From contig JBBTYO010000011.1 in the NCBI GenBank assembly GCA_038061735.1, forward strand, positions 6,596-70,595: a DNA stretch of 64,000 bases. The letters run 5' to 3'. A program made the translations under genes and the position numbers. Positions 33,404-41,235 of the stretch are shown here, in pieces. A model generated the notes under the pieces. The model worked only from the letters and a program-made list of their open reading frames with translations, made no database searches and was not told the origin of the DNA. How positions within the stretch are numbered: position 1 is the stretch's first letter; every line of letters starts with the position of its first letter. Source of the stretch: GWC2-37-13 sp038061735. GTDB lineage: Bacteria > Patescibacteriota > Microgenomatia > UBA1406 > GWC2-37-13.

Positions 33404-34003
33404 TCAAATTTTTGTATAAACTTTCTTTATAAAATATTCATGAAAAATTGTGGATGTAAGTTCTGGATGAAAACAAGCGGCTAAATAATAGTTTTTGCCA
33501 ATTTTTTGTTCACAGGCTACTATCTCATCGTTATTTTTAGCCAGAATCTTTATTTCTTTTCCTACGCTTGTTATCCTTGGGGCCCGAATAAAGACTGCGT
33601 GAATGTTACCTAAACTTGTTTTAATATCTTTTTCGAAAGACTCTGTCTGTCTTCCATAAGCATTACGATCAATCTCTATGTCCATGAGTTTCAGTGTCTT
33701 TTGATCGTGAGTCTTGTGGGAAACTTGTTTGGCAAGCATGATCGCTCCGGCACAGGTACCAAATATATTTTTAATTTGTTTCATTTTCTCCCACATGCCT
33801 TCTCTTTCACATAACTTATGGAGAGTGGTACTTTCTCCGCCAGGGATAATAAGAGCATCAAGTGTATAGATAATCTCTTTGGTACGAACAGGAACAACCT
33901 CTATGTTTAAATGAAGATTTTTTGATGCATTTTTTGTGGCGGTAATATGCTCTATGACATCGCCATGAAATGCGAGTACGCCAATTATCTTTTGTGATTT
34001 CAT
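33404..34003 (-). CDS. pdxT: Pyridoxal 5'-phosphate synthase glutaminase subunit
   Basis: Glutaminase that supplies ammonia to PdxS; 199 aa. It begins KIIGVLAFHGDVIEH, and LIIPGGESTTLHKL is diagnostic. The nucleophile is the Cys in FGTCAGAIMLA, and the His-Glu pair lies in CFHPELTSTIFHEYF. It overlaps the pdxS stop by 4 nt, so the two subunits are produced together. The stop is TGA. Confidence 0.96.
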   Translation of the reverse strand: MKSQKIIGVLAFHGDVIEHITATKNASKNLHLNIEVVPVRTKEIIYTLDALIIPGGESTTLHKLCEREGMWEKMKQIKNIFGTCAGAIMLAKQVSHKTHDQKTLKLMDIEIDRNAYGRQTESFEKDIKTSLGNIHAVFIRAPRITSVGKEIKILAKNNDEIVACEQKIGKNYYLAACFHPELTSTIFHEYFIKKVYTKI

Positions 34004-34878
34004 ATTCCACGTGCAGCCATTTTTGTCTCTAGGGTTGAAATTTCCAGTCCTTTCATGGCTTCACCTAGGTTTTCACTAGCTTTGGCTATTTTGCCGGGAT
34101 CATTAAAATGAGCGGTGGCATCAACAATGGCTTTTGCCATTTTTACAGGATCATTGCTTTTAAAGATACCTGATCCAACAAAAACACCATCGACACCAAG
34201 TTGCATGCAAAGAGCTGCATCGGCTGGAGTGGCAATTCCACCGGCGGCAAAATTAACAACAGGTAACCGTCCCAGTTTTGCAACTTGTAGAACTAAATCA
34301 TAAGAAACACGATATTCTTTAGCTTTTTCTTTTAGTTTTGTAGATTTTTTTTGTTTCAGTAATGTCACAAGCTCATCAATGCCTTTGTTTACCGCTCTTA
34401 TATGTCTTACGGCTTCAACAATATTGCCTGTACCGGGTTCTCCTTTGGTTCTTATCATAGCGGCTCCCTCATCAATTCTTCGAAGGGCTTCTCCCAAATC
34501 TCGGCATCCGCAAACAAAGGGAACTTTAAATTTGGTTTTGTCAATATGAAACTCTTCATCGGCAGGAGTCAAAACTTCGCTTTCATCAACAAAATCAACT
34601 TTAAGAGACTCAAGAACTTGTGCCTCTACAAAATGTCCTATACGGCACTTGGCCATAACAGGAATAGTAACGGACTTTTGAATCTCTTTAATTTTGGTAG
34701 GATCAGACATCCTGGCGACTCCTCCTGCAGCACGAATATCGGACGGCACTCGTTCAAGCGCCATAACTGCCACAGCCCCTGCTTTTTCGGCAATCTTGGC
34801 ATGTTCGGCATTCACCACGTCCATAATCACTCCACCTTTTAACATCTGGGCTAAATTTCTTCCAAGCTGGTTAATCAT
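34000..34878 (-). CDS. pdxS: Pyridoxal 5'-phosphate synthase subunit PdxS
   Basis: TIM-barrel subunit that makes PLP from ribose 5-phosphate, glyceraldehyde 3-phosphate and ammonia; 292 aa from the ATG at 34878. The block LAQMLKGGVIMDVVNAEHAKIAEKAGAVAVMALERVPSDIRAAGGVARM is nearly invariant in the family. The catalytic Lys region is VMAKCRIGHFVEAQVLESL, followed by GEPGTGNIVEAVRH. The longer frame from TTG 34947 overlaps tmk and is not conserved. It is paired with pdxT. Confidence 0.97.
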   Translation of the reverse strand: MINQLGRNLAQMLKGGVIMDVVNAEHAKIAEKAGAVAVMALERVPSDIRAAGGVARMSDPTKIKEIQKSVTIPVMAKCRIGHFVEAQVLESLKVDFVDESEVLTPADEEFHIDKTKFKVPFVCGCRDLGEALRRIDEGAAMIRTKGEPGTGNIVEAVRHIRAVNKGIDELVTLLKQKKSTKLKEKAKEYRVSYDLVLQVAKLGRLPVVNFAAGGIATPADAALCMQLGVDGVFVGSGIFKSNDPVKMAKAIVDATAHFNDPGKIAKASENLGEAMKGLEISTLETKMAARGI

Positions 34879-34894
34879 ATACGATACCTTAGTA

Positions 34895-35578
34895 CTAACT
34901 AAAAGCTTTGTCAAGGCTGATGTAGTCTTTTTTAATAAGGACGCCAATAATTTTTTTTTGTATTATTTCTGGTGAAAGAATTTTATTGTTTTCCACACAG
35001 TCAATTTTAACCCAACTTTTGTTAGTTTTTACAATCTCTAAATACATATTCTCTACTTTTTTAAGGTAGCTCACATTTTTTTCGTATTGATCTTTATTTT
35101 TTTTAGCAATCAATGTTTGAGCTAAAATAAGGGGAACATAAAGAAAAATTACTAAACTTGGTCGTGGAATGTCAAAAACTTCATATTCAAGTGTTTCTAC
35201 CCAATCTAAAAATTTTTTTCTTTGCGATGTTTTAATCTTAGCTGCCTGATAAATTGAAGAAGGAGTGTAACGATTACAAACAACAAGTTTTCCCTCATTA
35301 ATCGCTTGCCAAATTTTATCTTTTACCTGCCAACGATCGGCCGCATAAGGAAAAGAGGCAAGATAAGGATTAATCCGGCTGAAATGGCCGAACTCACCGT
35401 TAAGAAATCGGCCGGCAAAATCACCAAAAAATGTTTTTCCATATTGGGGAAAATCAAATGAGGCATGATTAATATTTTTTTCACTTAAATACTTTAGAAT
35501 CATTTTGAGTTGAGTCCCCTTTCCCGAACCATCAATACCTTCAATTACGATTAATTTACCAATTTTATTTTTTATCAT
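34895..35578 (-). CDS. tmk: Thymidylate kinase
   Basis: Phosphorylates dTMP to dTDP; 227 aa. The P-loop is LIVIEGIDGSGKGTQLKMIL. The DRY-like segment is VVCNRYTPSSIYQAAKI, and SLVIFLYVPLILAQ follows. The LID is short, as in longer Tmk variants. It lies upstream of pdxS on the same strand. The protein is slightly longer than usual, with an insert after DFPQYGKTFFGDFAGRFLNGEFGH. Confidence 0.9.
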   Translation of the reverse strand: MIKNKIGKLIVIEGIDGSGKGTQLKMILKYLSEKNINHASFDFPQYGKTFFGDFAGRFLNGEFGHFSRINPYLASFPYAADRWQVKDKIWQAINEGKLVVCNRYTPSSIYQAAKIKTSQRKKFLDWVETLEYEVFDIPRPSLVIFLYVPLILAQTLIAKKNKDQYEKNVSYLKKVENMYLEIVKTNKSWVKIDCVENNKILSPEIIQKKIIGVLIKKDYISLDKAFS

Positions 35579-35660
35579 AAAACAATTTAATATAACATAT
35601 TGTTTTAAATTATTTGCTTGGATTGAGAGTCGGTAAGAGTTCCCGCTTCTTGATACAGAT

Positions 35661-36038
35661 TGTCATCCCCGTGAAGACGGGGATCCAGTCTATAATTACC
35701 TTATATGTTTGATAAAACATATTGTGTTTATATTTTATCTTCTCAAAAGAACGGCACTCTCTATGTTGGAGTAACAAATAATTTAGTAAAGCGAGTCTGG
35801 GAACATAAAAATAAAAAAGTAGATGGGTTTACTAAAAAATATGAAATTCATCATCTAGTTTACTTTGAACAACATAATAATCCAGAATCAGCAATTGTCA
35901 GGGAAAAACAAATAAAGAAGTGGGAACGTCTATGGAAAATTAGACTTATTGAAGAAAAGAATCCTGAATGGAGAGACTTATACCAAGACATTTTATAAGG
36001 AATATTTAGCTTGGATTCCCGCCTACGCGGGAATGACA
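35661..36038 (+). mobile_element. Hairpin-ended element carrying a GIY-YIG gene
   Basis: A 378-bp unit bounded by TGTCATCCCC (left) and GGGAATGACA (right). Each end is a terminal inverted repeat of about 31 nt that folds on itself: CCCCG/CGGGG then ATCCAGTCTA on the left, and the mirror TAGCTTGGAT then TCCCGC/GCGGGA on the right. The left end supplies TATAAT 8 nt before the GIY-YIG ATG, and the right end starts just after its stop. The same two ends, joined by only about 25-35 bp, occur as elements at 40880, 46242, 50911, 54329 and 56509. A possible 2-bp AT flank is seen on both sides. Confidence 0.7.
35705..35998 (+). CDS. Small GIY-YIG nuclease (YhbQ/URI type)
   Basis: A 97-aa protein consisting only of a GIY-YIG domain. 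Typical motifs are CVYILSSQKNGTLYVGVTNNLVKRVWEHK, covering GIY, YIG and the catalytic Arg, and FTKKYEIHHLVYFEQHNNPESAIVREKQIKKWERLWK, with the metal-binding Glu in the second helix. Such domains cleave DNA. No other domain for targeting is present. It sits between two repeat ends that match short elements elsewhere, so it is the best candidate for their mobilising enzyme. It could alternatively be a captured housekeeping nuclease. Confidence 0.88.
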   Translation: MFDKTYCVYILSSQKNGTLYVGVTNNLVKRVWEHKNKKVDGFTKKYEIHHLVYFEQHNNPESAIVREKQIKKWERLWKIRLIEEKNPEWRDLYQDIL

Positions 36039-36091
36039 ATGTGTGTATTCCGCCGGAGTGAGATAGAGAATATAATATTAATGCGACCTTA

Positions 36092-38242
36092 TTATAGATG
36101 AATTGTTTCCCCTGGTTTGGTTTTACCTTCAAAAATAAGTTTTGCAATTTTGTCTTCGATTTCATCTCTAATCGTTCTCTCAAGGTTTCTGGCGCCAAAT
36201 TTCGGATCAAACCCTTTTTTAGAAACTAAATCAATTGTTTTTTCAGAAACAAAGACTTTTACTTTATATATTTTGAAAATATCCAATGATATTTTGGCAA
36301 TAATTTTTTTTGCCAAAATATTGATTGATTCTTGATTTAAGGATTCAAATGCTATTATGCCATCAAAACGGTTAAGAAATTCAGGTGAAAAAACATTCTC
36401 ATTTTGAGCGTTTGAGGTTGCTATAATCACTAAATTTTTGCAGTCAACTTTTTTTCCTAATCCGTCGATAAAATAACCTTCGTCCGTGATTGTTAAAAAA
36501 ATATTTATCAAGTCACGATCGGCTTTTTCAATTTCGTCTAGTAGTAGTACGCCGTAACTTTGTTTTCGAATAGCACTGGTAAGAAGACCTGGGTCATTAC
36601 TATCACCTATTAGTTTTGGAATATCATATTTTGATTGAAATTCAGACATATCAAAACGGAGAAGGAGATCAGAAAAAAATGTTTCTGAAATCGCCTTAGC
36701 AGTTTCAGTTTTTCCTACCCCAGTTGGGCCCAAAAATAAAAATGATGCTAATGGTTTCTTCCTTTTTCCAATAAGCAAGAATGAACGTCTTAATGCCGAA
36801 GATAATTTTTTTACTGCTTCATCTTGTTGAATAATTTTGGAAAATAATAATGTTTCCAGATTCAAAAGCTTTTCTTTTATTTGCTTACTTATTGTGGTTG
36901 GAATATGAGTTTTTTCTGTAAGAACATAATTAATTATTTTGGGCGTTATCGTAGGGACAGGTCTAGACCTGTCCGTACCACGATTTTGATTAGAGTAAAC
37001 ACAAGCCGAATCTAAAAGATCAACGGCTTTTTCCGGAAAAGGTATAGAAGTTAGATAAAATTCACTTTTTTCAACCACTTCCTTGATGGTTTCATAAGGA
37101 ATATAAACATCATAAAGGAGTTCAAAAGAATAAACTGCATCGAGTAAAATATTTTCAGCTTCTATTTTTGAAATTTCATAAACGTCAACTTTGTTAAAAA
37201 TGTGATTTATTTTTTCATTTGTATAGATAAAATTTTGAAAAGCAAAAGGAGTAGTTACTCCAATTATTTGAATTAATTTACTATTAGCATATTTCTCAAT
37301 AGAGGGAGTAAGATCAATATATCTATCGATATTGTCAATAAAAAGAATAATATTTTTTGCCTGTTCCGCCTCCTTTAACAAATCTTCGAAAAAATTTTCT
37401 CTTTGTTTTTGATCAACAAATTCATTAAGAATTTTTTCCATATTCATTTTTAAAATTCTCCGATACATAAGAGTAGAGTTCGTTTTACCTAGATAAATTT
37501 TTTTCGCTAGAGCATCAATTATTGTGTGCTTGCCAACCCCCTCTTCGCCTACAACAATGACATTGCTTTCGACAGACTTAGTTAAAATTTGTTCAATTTC
37601 CGTAATTTCTTTTTCACGATTGACGATGTTTTTAATATGATGCAGATAAGAAGGAGTAGCCAAATCAACAGCATATTGATCAAGAATTGGACTATAACCA
37701 ACTGCCCAATCACGGGCTAAAGGAGGATAAGAAAACAAATTTTGCAATTTCCACCATGTTATTTTTCTAATGTGTTGCCTATAATATTCTTCAAACCATT
37801 TTTCAACCTGAGCCAGGTTCTCGTTATTTATCAAATGATTTTTAATAAACTTTTTTTTGAAAATATCTTTTTCTTCTTGAACTGTTTTTTGGGTTAGGGA
37901 AAATAAATAAAAAATCGAAGTAAAAAGAAAAAAAGATAACGCAATAAAAGGCAAAACAATCATTGACATTGTCTGCAGAATAAAATAAAAAGTAATGATA
38001 GAAAGTCTCATAATTGCACCGATGGAGCGGGAAATAATATTAAAGGCAAAGCGATTGGCCCAATCAGAAAATGAAAAACCTACAAAAGTTTTTTTGATTA
38101 CAAGATTTTTCCAAGGATGAAATAAAGTTTTTAATAATGTAGAAATCGAAAAAAAATAAGGAAAAAAAACGAAGATATTTATAACGGCTTCACCAAAATT
38201 ATGGAGAGTTTCCCAATAATATTGCCAAAAACTTTTTCTCAT
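36092..38242 (-). CDS. Membrane-anchored double-AAA Clp/HSP100-like ATPase
   Basis: A 716-aa protein. The first about 150 residues hold two or more hydrophobic segments (AVINIFVFFPYFFSIST, then IITFYFILQTMSMIVLPFIALSFFLFTSIFYL), so it is anchored in the membrane. Two AAA domains follow: Walker A GEEGVGKHT near residue 231, and GPTGVGKTE near 503 with Walker B LLLDEIEKA. The C-terminal D2-small part reads GFDPKFGARNLERTIRDEIEDKIA, as in ClpC/ClpB. There is no Clp N-domain. A palindromic repeat is translated between the AAA domains (TDRSRPVPT). It probably unfolds or remodels membrane-near proteins. Confidence 0.85.
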   Translation of the reverse strand: MRKSFWQYYWETLHNFGEAVINIFVFFPYFFSISTLLKTLFHPWKNLVIKKTFVGFSFSDWANRFAFNIISRSIGAIMRLSIITFYFILQTMSMIVLPFIALSFFLFTSIFYLFSLTQKTVQEEKDIFKKKFIKNHLINNENLAQVEKWFEEYYRQHIRKITWWKLQNLFSYPPLARDWAVGYSPILDQYAVDLATPSYLHHIKNIVNREKEITEIEQILTKSVESNVIVVGEEGVGKHTIIDALAKKIYLGKTNSTLMYRRILKMNMEKILNEFVDQKQRENFFEDLLKEAEQAKNIILFIDNIDRYIDLTPSIEKYANSKLIQIIGVTTPFAFQNFIYTNEKINHIFNKVDVYEISKIEAENILLDAVYSFELLYDVYIPYETIKEVVEKSEFYLTSIPFPEKAVDLLDSACVYSNQNRGTDRSRPVPTITPKIINYVLTEKTHIPTTISKQIKEKLLNLETLLFSKIIQQDEAVKKLSSALRRSFLLIGKRKKPLASFLFLGPTGVGKTETAKAISETFFSDLLLRFDMSEFQSKYDIPKLIGDSNDPGLLTSAIRKQSYGVLLLDEIEKADRDLINIFLTITDEGYFIDGLGKKVDCKNLVIIATSNAQNENVFSPEFLNRFDGIIAFESLNQESINILAKKIIAKISLDIFKIYKVKVFVSEKTIDLVSKKGFDPKFGARNLERTIRDEIEDKIAKLIFEGKTKPGETIHL
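36951..36978. repeat. Palindrome inside the Clp gene, translated in frame
   Basis: GGACAGGTCT and AGACCTGTCC form a perfect 20-bp palindrome at 36955-36974, flanked by GTAG and GTAC. It is read as TDRSRPVPT in the linker between the two AAA domains. It differs from the rseP palindrome by one base per arm and has the same reading frame. Confidence 0.75.
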
Positions 38243-38278
38243 ATTTTCAGTATAGCATAGAGAGGAATATTAATTATT

Positions 38279-38348
38279 GACCCCAGTAGAACATTTACTT
38301 GCTCCCGAGGTCTACGTCCTCGCGTCGCAAGGGCATGTCTACGGGGTC
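38279..38348. repeat. Structured repeat-like element before the ATP-grasp genes
   Basis: The outer arms GACCCC-GTAGA and TCTAC-GGGGTC pair with single bulges. Inside lie TGCTCCC/GGGCA and a small hairpin GAGG/CCTC. The region is GC-rich compared with its surroundings. It could be another repeat family or a structured RNA; nothing recognises it as a known riboswitch. Confidence 0.4.
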
Positions 38349-38383
38349 TGCGGTCAAAACTTTATTATGATTAAGTTTTGCCC

Positions 38384-38411
38384 TTGACAAATCATAAAAA
38401 TAATTGATAAT
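38384..38411 (+). promoter_or_regulatory. Promoter of the ATP-grasp pair
   Basis: A perfect TTGACA (38384-38389), a 16-bp spacer and GATAAT (38406-38411). A second GATAAT lies 8 nt before the ATG at 38429. The predicted leader is 0-11 nt. Confidence 0.55.
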
Positions 38412-38428
38412 TTTGATAATCAAGAACC

Positions 38429-39850
38429 ATGAAAAAAATGAAAAGACGAGCGAGTAAAAAACCTCCCTCAAGAAAAAAAGAATTAATTATTTACATTTAC
38501 AATGTTGTTGAAGACGAATGGTCATTTTTATCATCGATCCAACCAATTGAAAAAAGATATTCATTGATAAATGATTGTAATCAATCGTCAGAATGCTATC
38601 TTTTTTCAAATGCCGGTGAAAGTGAATTCATCTACATTTCTCCTATTGAAATTTCAAATATTTTCAAAAATTATTTTCAATCAATTACCAATAATAAAAA
38701 AGTCGATATATATGTTCCTCAGATGAAAACATCATTAATTTGTAAAGACTTTTATACTGATAAACAGTTATTTGGCGAAATTATAACAAAAGCAAAAAAG
38801 TATCATAAAGTCACTTTGATTAGTTATGCTACTTCTCCGGAGTTTTTAGAATTAAAGGAAAGAATGATTCAACTCGGAATAAACGTGGTTACTCCGGAGG
38901 CCCCAGAACTCGAAAATGCCTGGACGGTAAATTTTTTTGGAAGTAAATCAGGAATAAGACAATTAGCTCAACAAAGCCGGGCTGCCGAACCTGATTTTAT
39001 TATGCCAGATGGCGTTATTTGCGTCGGAAAATTAGACGCTGCCAAGATTGCCGCTAATCGATACATCAAAGAAAAAGGTGTTGTCTTAAAAACAAATAAG
39101 GGTAGCGGTGGTCAAGGAGTTTTAATATTTCGTGATGGCGAATTACCAAAAGATTATAAATCTTGTGAAAAAAGGATTTATGAACTATTAAGCGAAGATG
39201 GTTATTGGGAAAGATTTCCAATAATAATAGAAGAATTGATCAATGTTAATTATTCTGCTCCAGGTGCTTTTCCAAATATTGAGTTTAAAATACATAAGAG
39301 CGGAAAAATTGAGATGCTTTACTACTGTGTGATGATGGTAACAAAAGAAGGTAAATATTATGGATTAGATATTCATGAAGATGTAATTAATGAAAGGACG
39401 GCTGCCAGAATTATTGACACTGGATATTATATAGCGGAACAATATTCAGAAGCAGGTTACCGTGGACACTTTGATATAGATATGATTGCCTCGAATAATA
39501 AACATATTTATGTTGATGAATCAAATACTAGAAACACTGGTGGTACAGATATTTATAAGTTGGTCTATGATTTATATGGGGAAGATTTCATGTCAGATGT
39601 TTACGTTTTAAATCGTAATAACTATAAATTTAATAATCAAGAAACGGTCAGTTTTAGAAAAATAATTGACACTCTCAAACCAATTCTTTACGATAAGAAG
39701 AGGAAAGAAGGCGTGATTCTATCTTCTTCTGCTTCCCTACAATCTAATCAGCTCTTATATACTGTTTTAGGAAAAAATAAAAAAAAAGCATACGAACTTC
39801 AAGAAAATTTTTACGAATTATTAAAGACCTTCGGTCAGCCGAAATTTTAA
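38429..39850 (+). CDS. ATP-grasp ligase, PGM1-like (pre-ATP-grasp)
   Basis: A 473-aa cytoplasmic protein. The N-terminal third (KVTLISYATSPEFLELKERMIQLGINVVTPEAPELENAWTVNFFGSKSGIRQLAQ) resembles the pre-ATP-grasp domain of PGM1-type peptide ligases. The ATP-grasp core shows GVVLKTNKGSGGQGVLIF, and the metal-binding end reads GHFDIDMIA, then YVDESNTRNTGGTDIYKL. These enzymes form amide bonds using ATP, for example to make small peptides. The 8-bp gap to the Ddl-like gene suggests that the two work on one product. The identification is by motif order and is fairly tentative. Confidence 0.65.
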   Translation: MKKMKRRASKKPPSRKKELIIYIYNVVEDEWSFLSSIQPIEKRYSLINDCNQSSECYLFSNAGESEFIYISPIEISNIFKNYFQSITNNKKVDIYVPQMKTSLICKDFYTDKQLFGEIITKAKKYHKVTLISYATSPEFLELKERMIQLGINVVTPEAPELENAWTVNFFGSKSGIRQLAQQSRAAEPDFIMPDGVICVGKLDAAKIAANRYIKEKGVVLKTNKGSGGQGVLIFRDGELPKDYKSCEKRIYELLSEDGYWERFPIIIEELINVNYSAPGAFPNIEFKIHKSGKIEMLYYCVMMVTKEGKYYGLDIHEDVINERTAARIIDTGYYIAEQYSEAGYRGHFDIDMIASNNKHIYVDESNTRNTGGTDIYKLVYDLYGEDFMSDVYVLNRNNYKFNNQETVSFRKIIDTLKPILYDKKRKEGVILSSSASLQSNQLLYTVLGKNKKKAYELQENFYELLKTFGQPKF

Positions 39851-39858
39851 TTATAAAT

Positions 39859-40872
39859 ATGAATATTGCATTTTTATATAACGTTCGTCATGTCTATCCC
39901 GACCCAAAAAAACCCAAGACCTTAAGAGAGGCTGATTTTGATGATCCTGAAACAACTAAATTGCAAATAAAATATCTAAGGAAACTTGGATATAAAATAT
40001 TTCCAATTGAAGCAGATGAGAAAGCTTACTTTAAACTTTTTCGATTAAAAAATAAAATAGACCTTGTTTTTAATGTTTCTGAAGGTTTGCACGGAAATGA
40101 TCGGGAAGCGCAAATTCCGGCGATGTTGGAAATGTTACAAATTCCCTATACCGGTTCTCCACCCTTGGCACAGGCAATAGTTTTGAATAAATCAAAGACA
40201 AAAGAAATTCTTATTGCTAATAAAATTCCAACTCTGCAATATCAATTATTAAGTAGTGAAAAGGATAAGTTAAGAAAAACTTTTAATTATCCCCTTATGG
40301 TCAAGCCAGTTTCAGAAGGATCGTCAGCAGGTATAACTAATAAAAGTGTTGTTAACAATGAGGTGGCGTTATACAAACAGGTTGATTTTATTGTCAATAC
40401 TTTTAACGAAGAAGCTTTGGTCGAGCCTTATCTTGAAGGAAGAGAATTTTCGATCGCCATGCTTGGCAATCCTCCGGAAATCTTACCAATACTTGAATCA
40501 GACCATTCAATGTTGCCAAAAAAATATATGCCTTTTGATTCACTTGAGGTAAAATGGTTTTATGAATTGGCAACAAGTGGAAAGCATTTGAAGTGTCCGG
40601 CAAAAATTCCGGCTGAGTTAGAAAAAAAAATCAATAAAATTTGTTTAAAATTATGGGATGCGCTTGGAATAAAAGATTGGTGTCGAATAGATATTCGCTG
40701 TGATACTAAAAATAATCCATATGTTCTCGAGGTCAACTCTCCTCCAGGCTGTACGCCGCCCGAACATGATCCGGCGTCATATTTCCCATTGATAGCGCGA
40801 TCGATAGGAATTGATTTTGAAAATTTGTTAAAGAAGATTATAGAAACTGCTTTGAAGAGATATAAAAAATAA
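39859..40872 (+). CDS. D-alanine-D-alanine ligase-like ATP-grasp protein
   Basis: A 337-aa ATP-grasp ligase. Typical parts are DLVFNVSEGLHGNDREAQIPAMLEMLQIPYTGSPPLAQAIVLNKSKTKEIL, YPLMVKPVSEGSSAGI and ALVEPYLEGREFSIAMLG. The metal-binding end IDIRCDTKNNPYVLEVNSPPGCTPPEHDPASYFPLIARSIG departs from the NPGLT consensus of real Ddl, so the substrate may not be D-Ala. It follows the PGM1-like gene after 8 bp, a two-ligase operon. A repeat element follows after 7 bp. Confidence 0.8.
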   Translation: MNIAFLYNVRHVYPDPKKPKTLREADFDDPETTKLQIKYLRKLGYKIFPIEADEKAYFKLFRLKNKIDLVFNVSEGLHGNDREAQIPAMLEMLQIPYTGSPPLAQAIVLNKSKTKEILIANKIPTLQYQLLSSEKDKLRKTFNYPLMVKPVSEGSSAGITNKSVVNNEVALYKQVDFIVNTFNEEALVEPYLEGREFSIAMLGNPPEILPILESDHSMLPKKYMPFDSLEVKWFYELATSGKHLKCPAKIPAELEKKINKICLKLWDALGIKDWCRIDIRCDTKNNPYVLEVNSPPGCTPPEHDPASYFPLIARSIGIDFENLLKKIIETALKRYKK

Positions 40873-40879
40873 AACTGTT

Positions 40880-40968
40880 TGTCATCCCCTCGTAGGAGGG
40901 GATCCAGTCTACAATTACATTTTTGAATGGTGATTTTAGTCTGGATTCCCGCCTTCGCGGGAATGACA
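40880..40968 (+). mobile_element. Short hairpin-ended element (non-autonomous copy)
   Basis: Ends match the GIY-YIG element: TGTCATCCCC on the left and GGGAATGACA on the right, with GGGGATCCAGTCTACAATTA and TTTTAGTCTGGATTCCCG inside. Length is 89 bp. The outer flanks are TT on both sides. It lacks any gene and looks like an internal-deletion derivative. The 40969-41063 stretch beside it shows nothing else. Confidence 0.75.
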
Positions 40969-41063
40969 TTTGATATCTCGTAGTTTCTGTTGAAGGGTAG
41001 TTTACTATTTGGTATATTGGGATTAATAGTTTCACTATTATTAACCGAAAGGAGTAAATCACT

Positions 41064-41180
41064 GTGAATAATCCTCAAAATTTCATGACAAATGTTAACA
41101 TCGCATACATACTTTTTATTATTGCCGTTATACTTCTTGTAGGCTTAGTTACTCTGTTTAACAAAAAAGCCCGAAGATAG
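41064..41180 (+). CDS. Tiny single-span membrane peptide
   Basis: A 38-aa frame starting with GTG. A good Shine-Dalgarno sequence (AAAGGAG) lies 9-10 nt upstream. The peptide is VNNPQNFMTNVNIAYILF followed by a hydrophobic IIAVILLVGLVTLFN segment and the basic end KKARR, so it should span the membrane once with the C-terminus inside. No family is recognised. The start signal and hydrophobic design make it more than a random frame, but there is no independent support. Confidence 0.5.
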   Translation: MNNPQNFMTNVNIAYILFIIAVILLVGLVTLFNKKARR

Positions 41181-41191
41181 TGATCAATCAA

Positions 41192-41220
41192 TTGTACATT
41201 TAAATTGAAAGAGATATAAT
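41192..41220 (+). promoter_or_regulatory. Promoter of the frameshifted gene
   Basis: TTGTAC (41192-41197), a 17-bp spacer and TATAAT (41215-41220). It lies 15 nt before the ATG at 41236. The consensus match is good and supports that the frameshifted downstream gene was or is expressed. Confidence 0.6.
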
Positions 41221-41235
41221 GTTGACATTGTAAAT

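Noticed and set aside
40560..41078. Minus-strand frames with SFPRRRES- and VIPAKAGIQ-like peptides
   Set aside because: They are translations of the TGTCAT hairpin repeat and the end of the Ddl-like gene; no start signal or protein character beyond the repeat.
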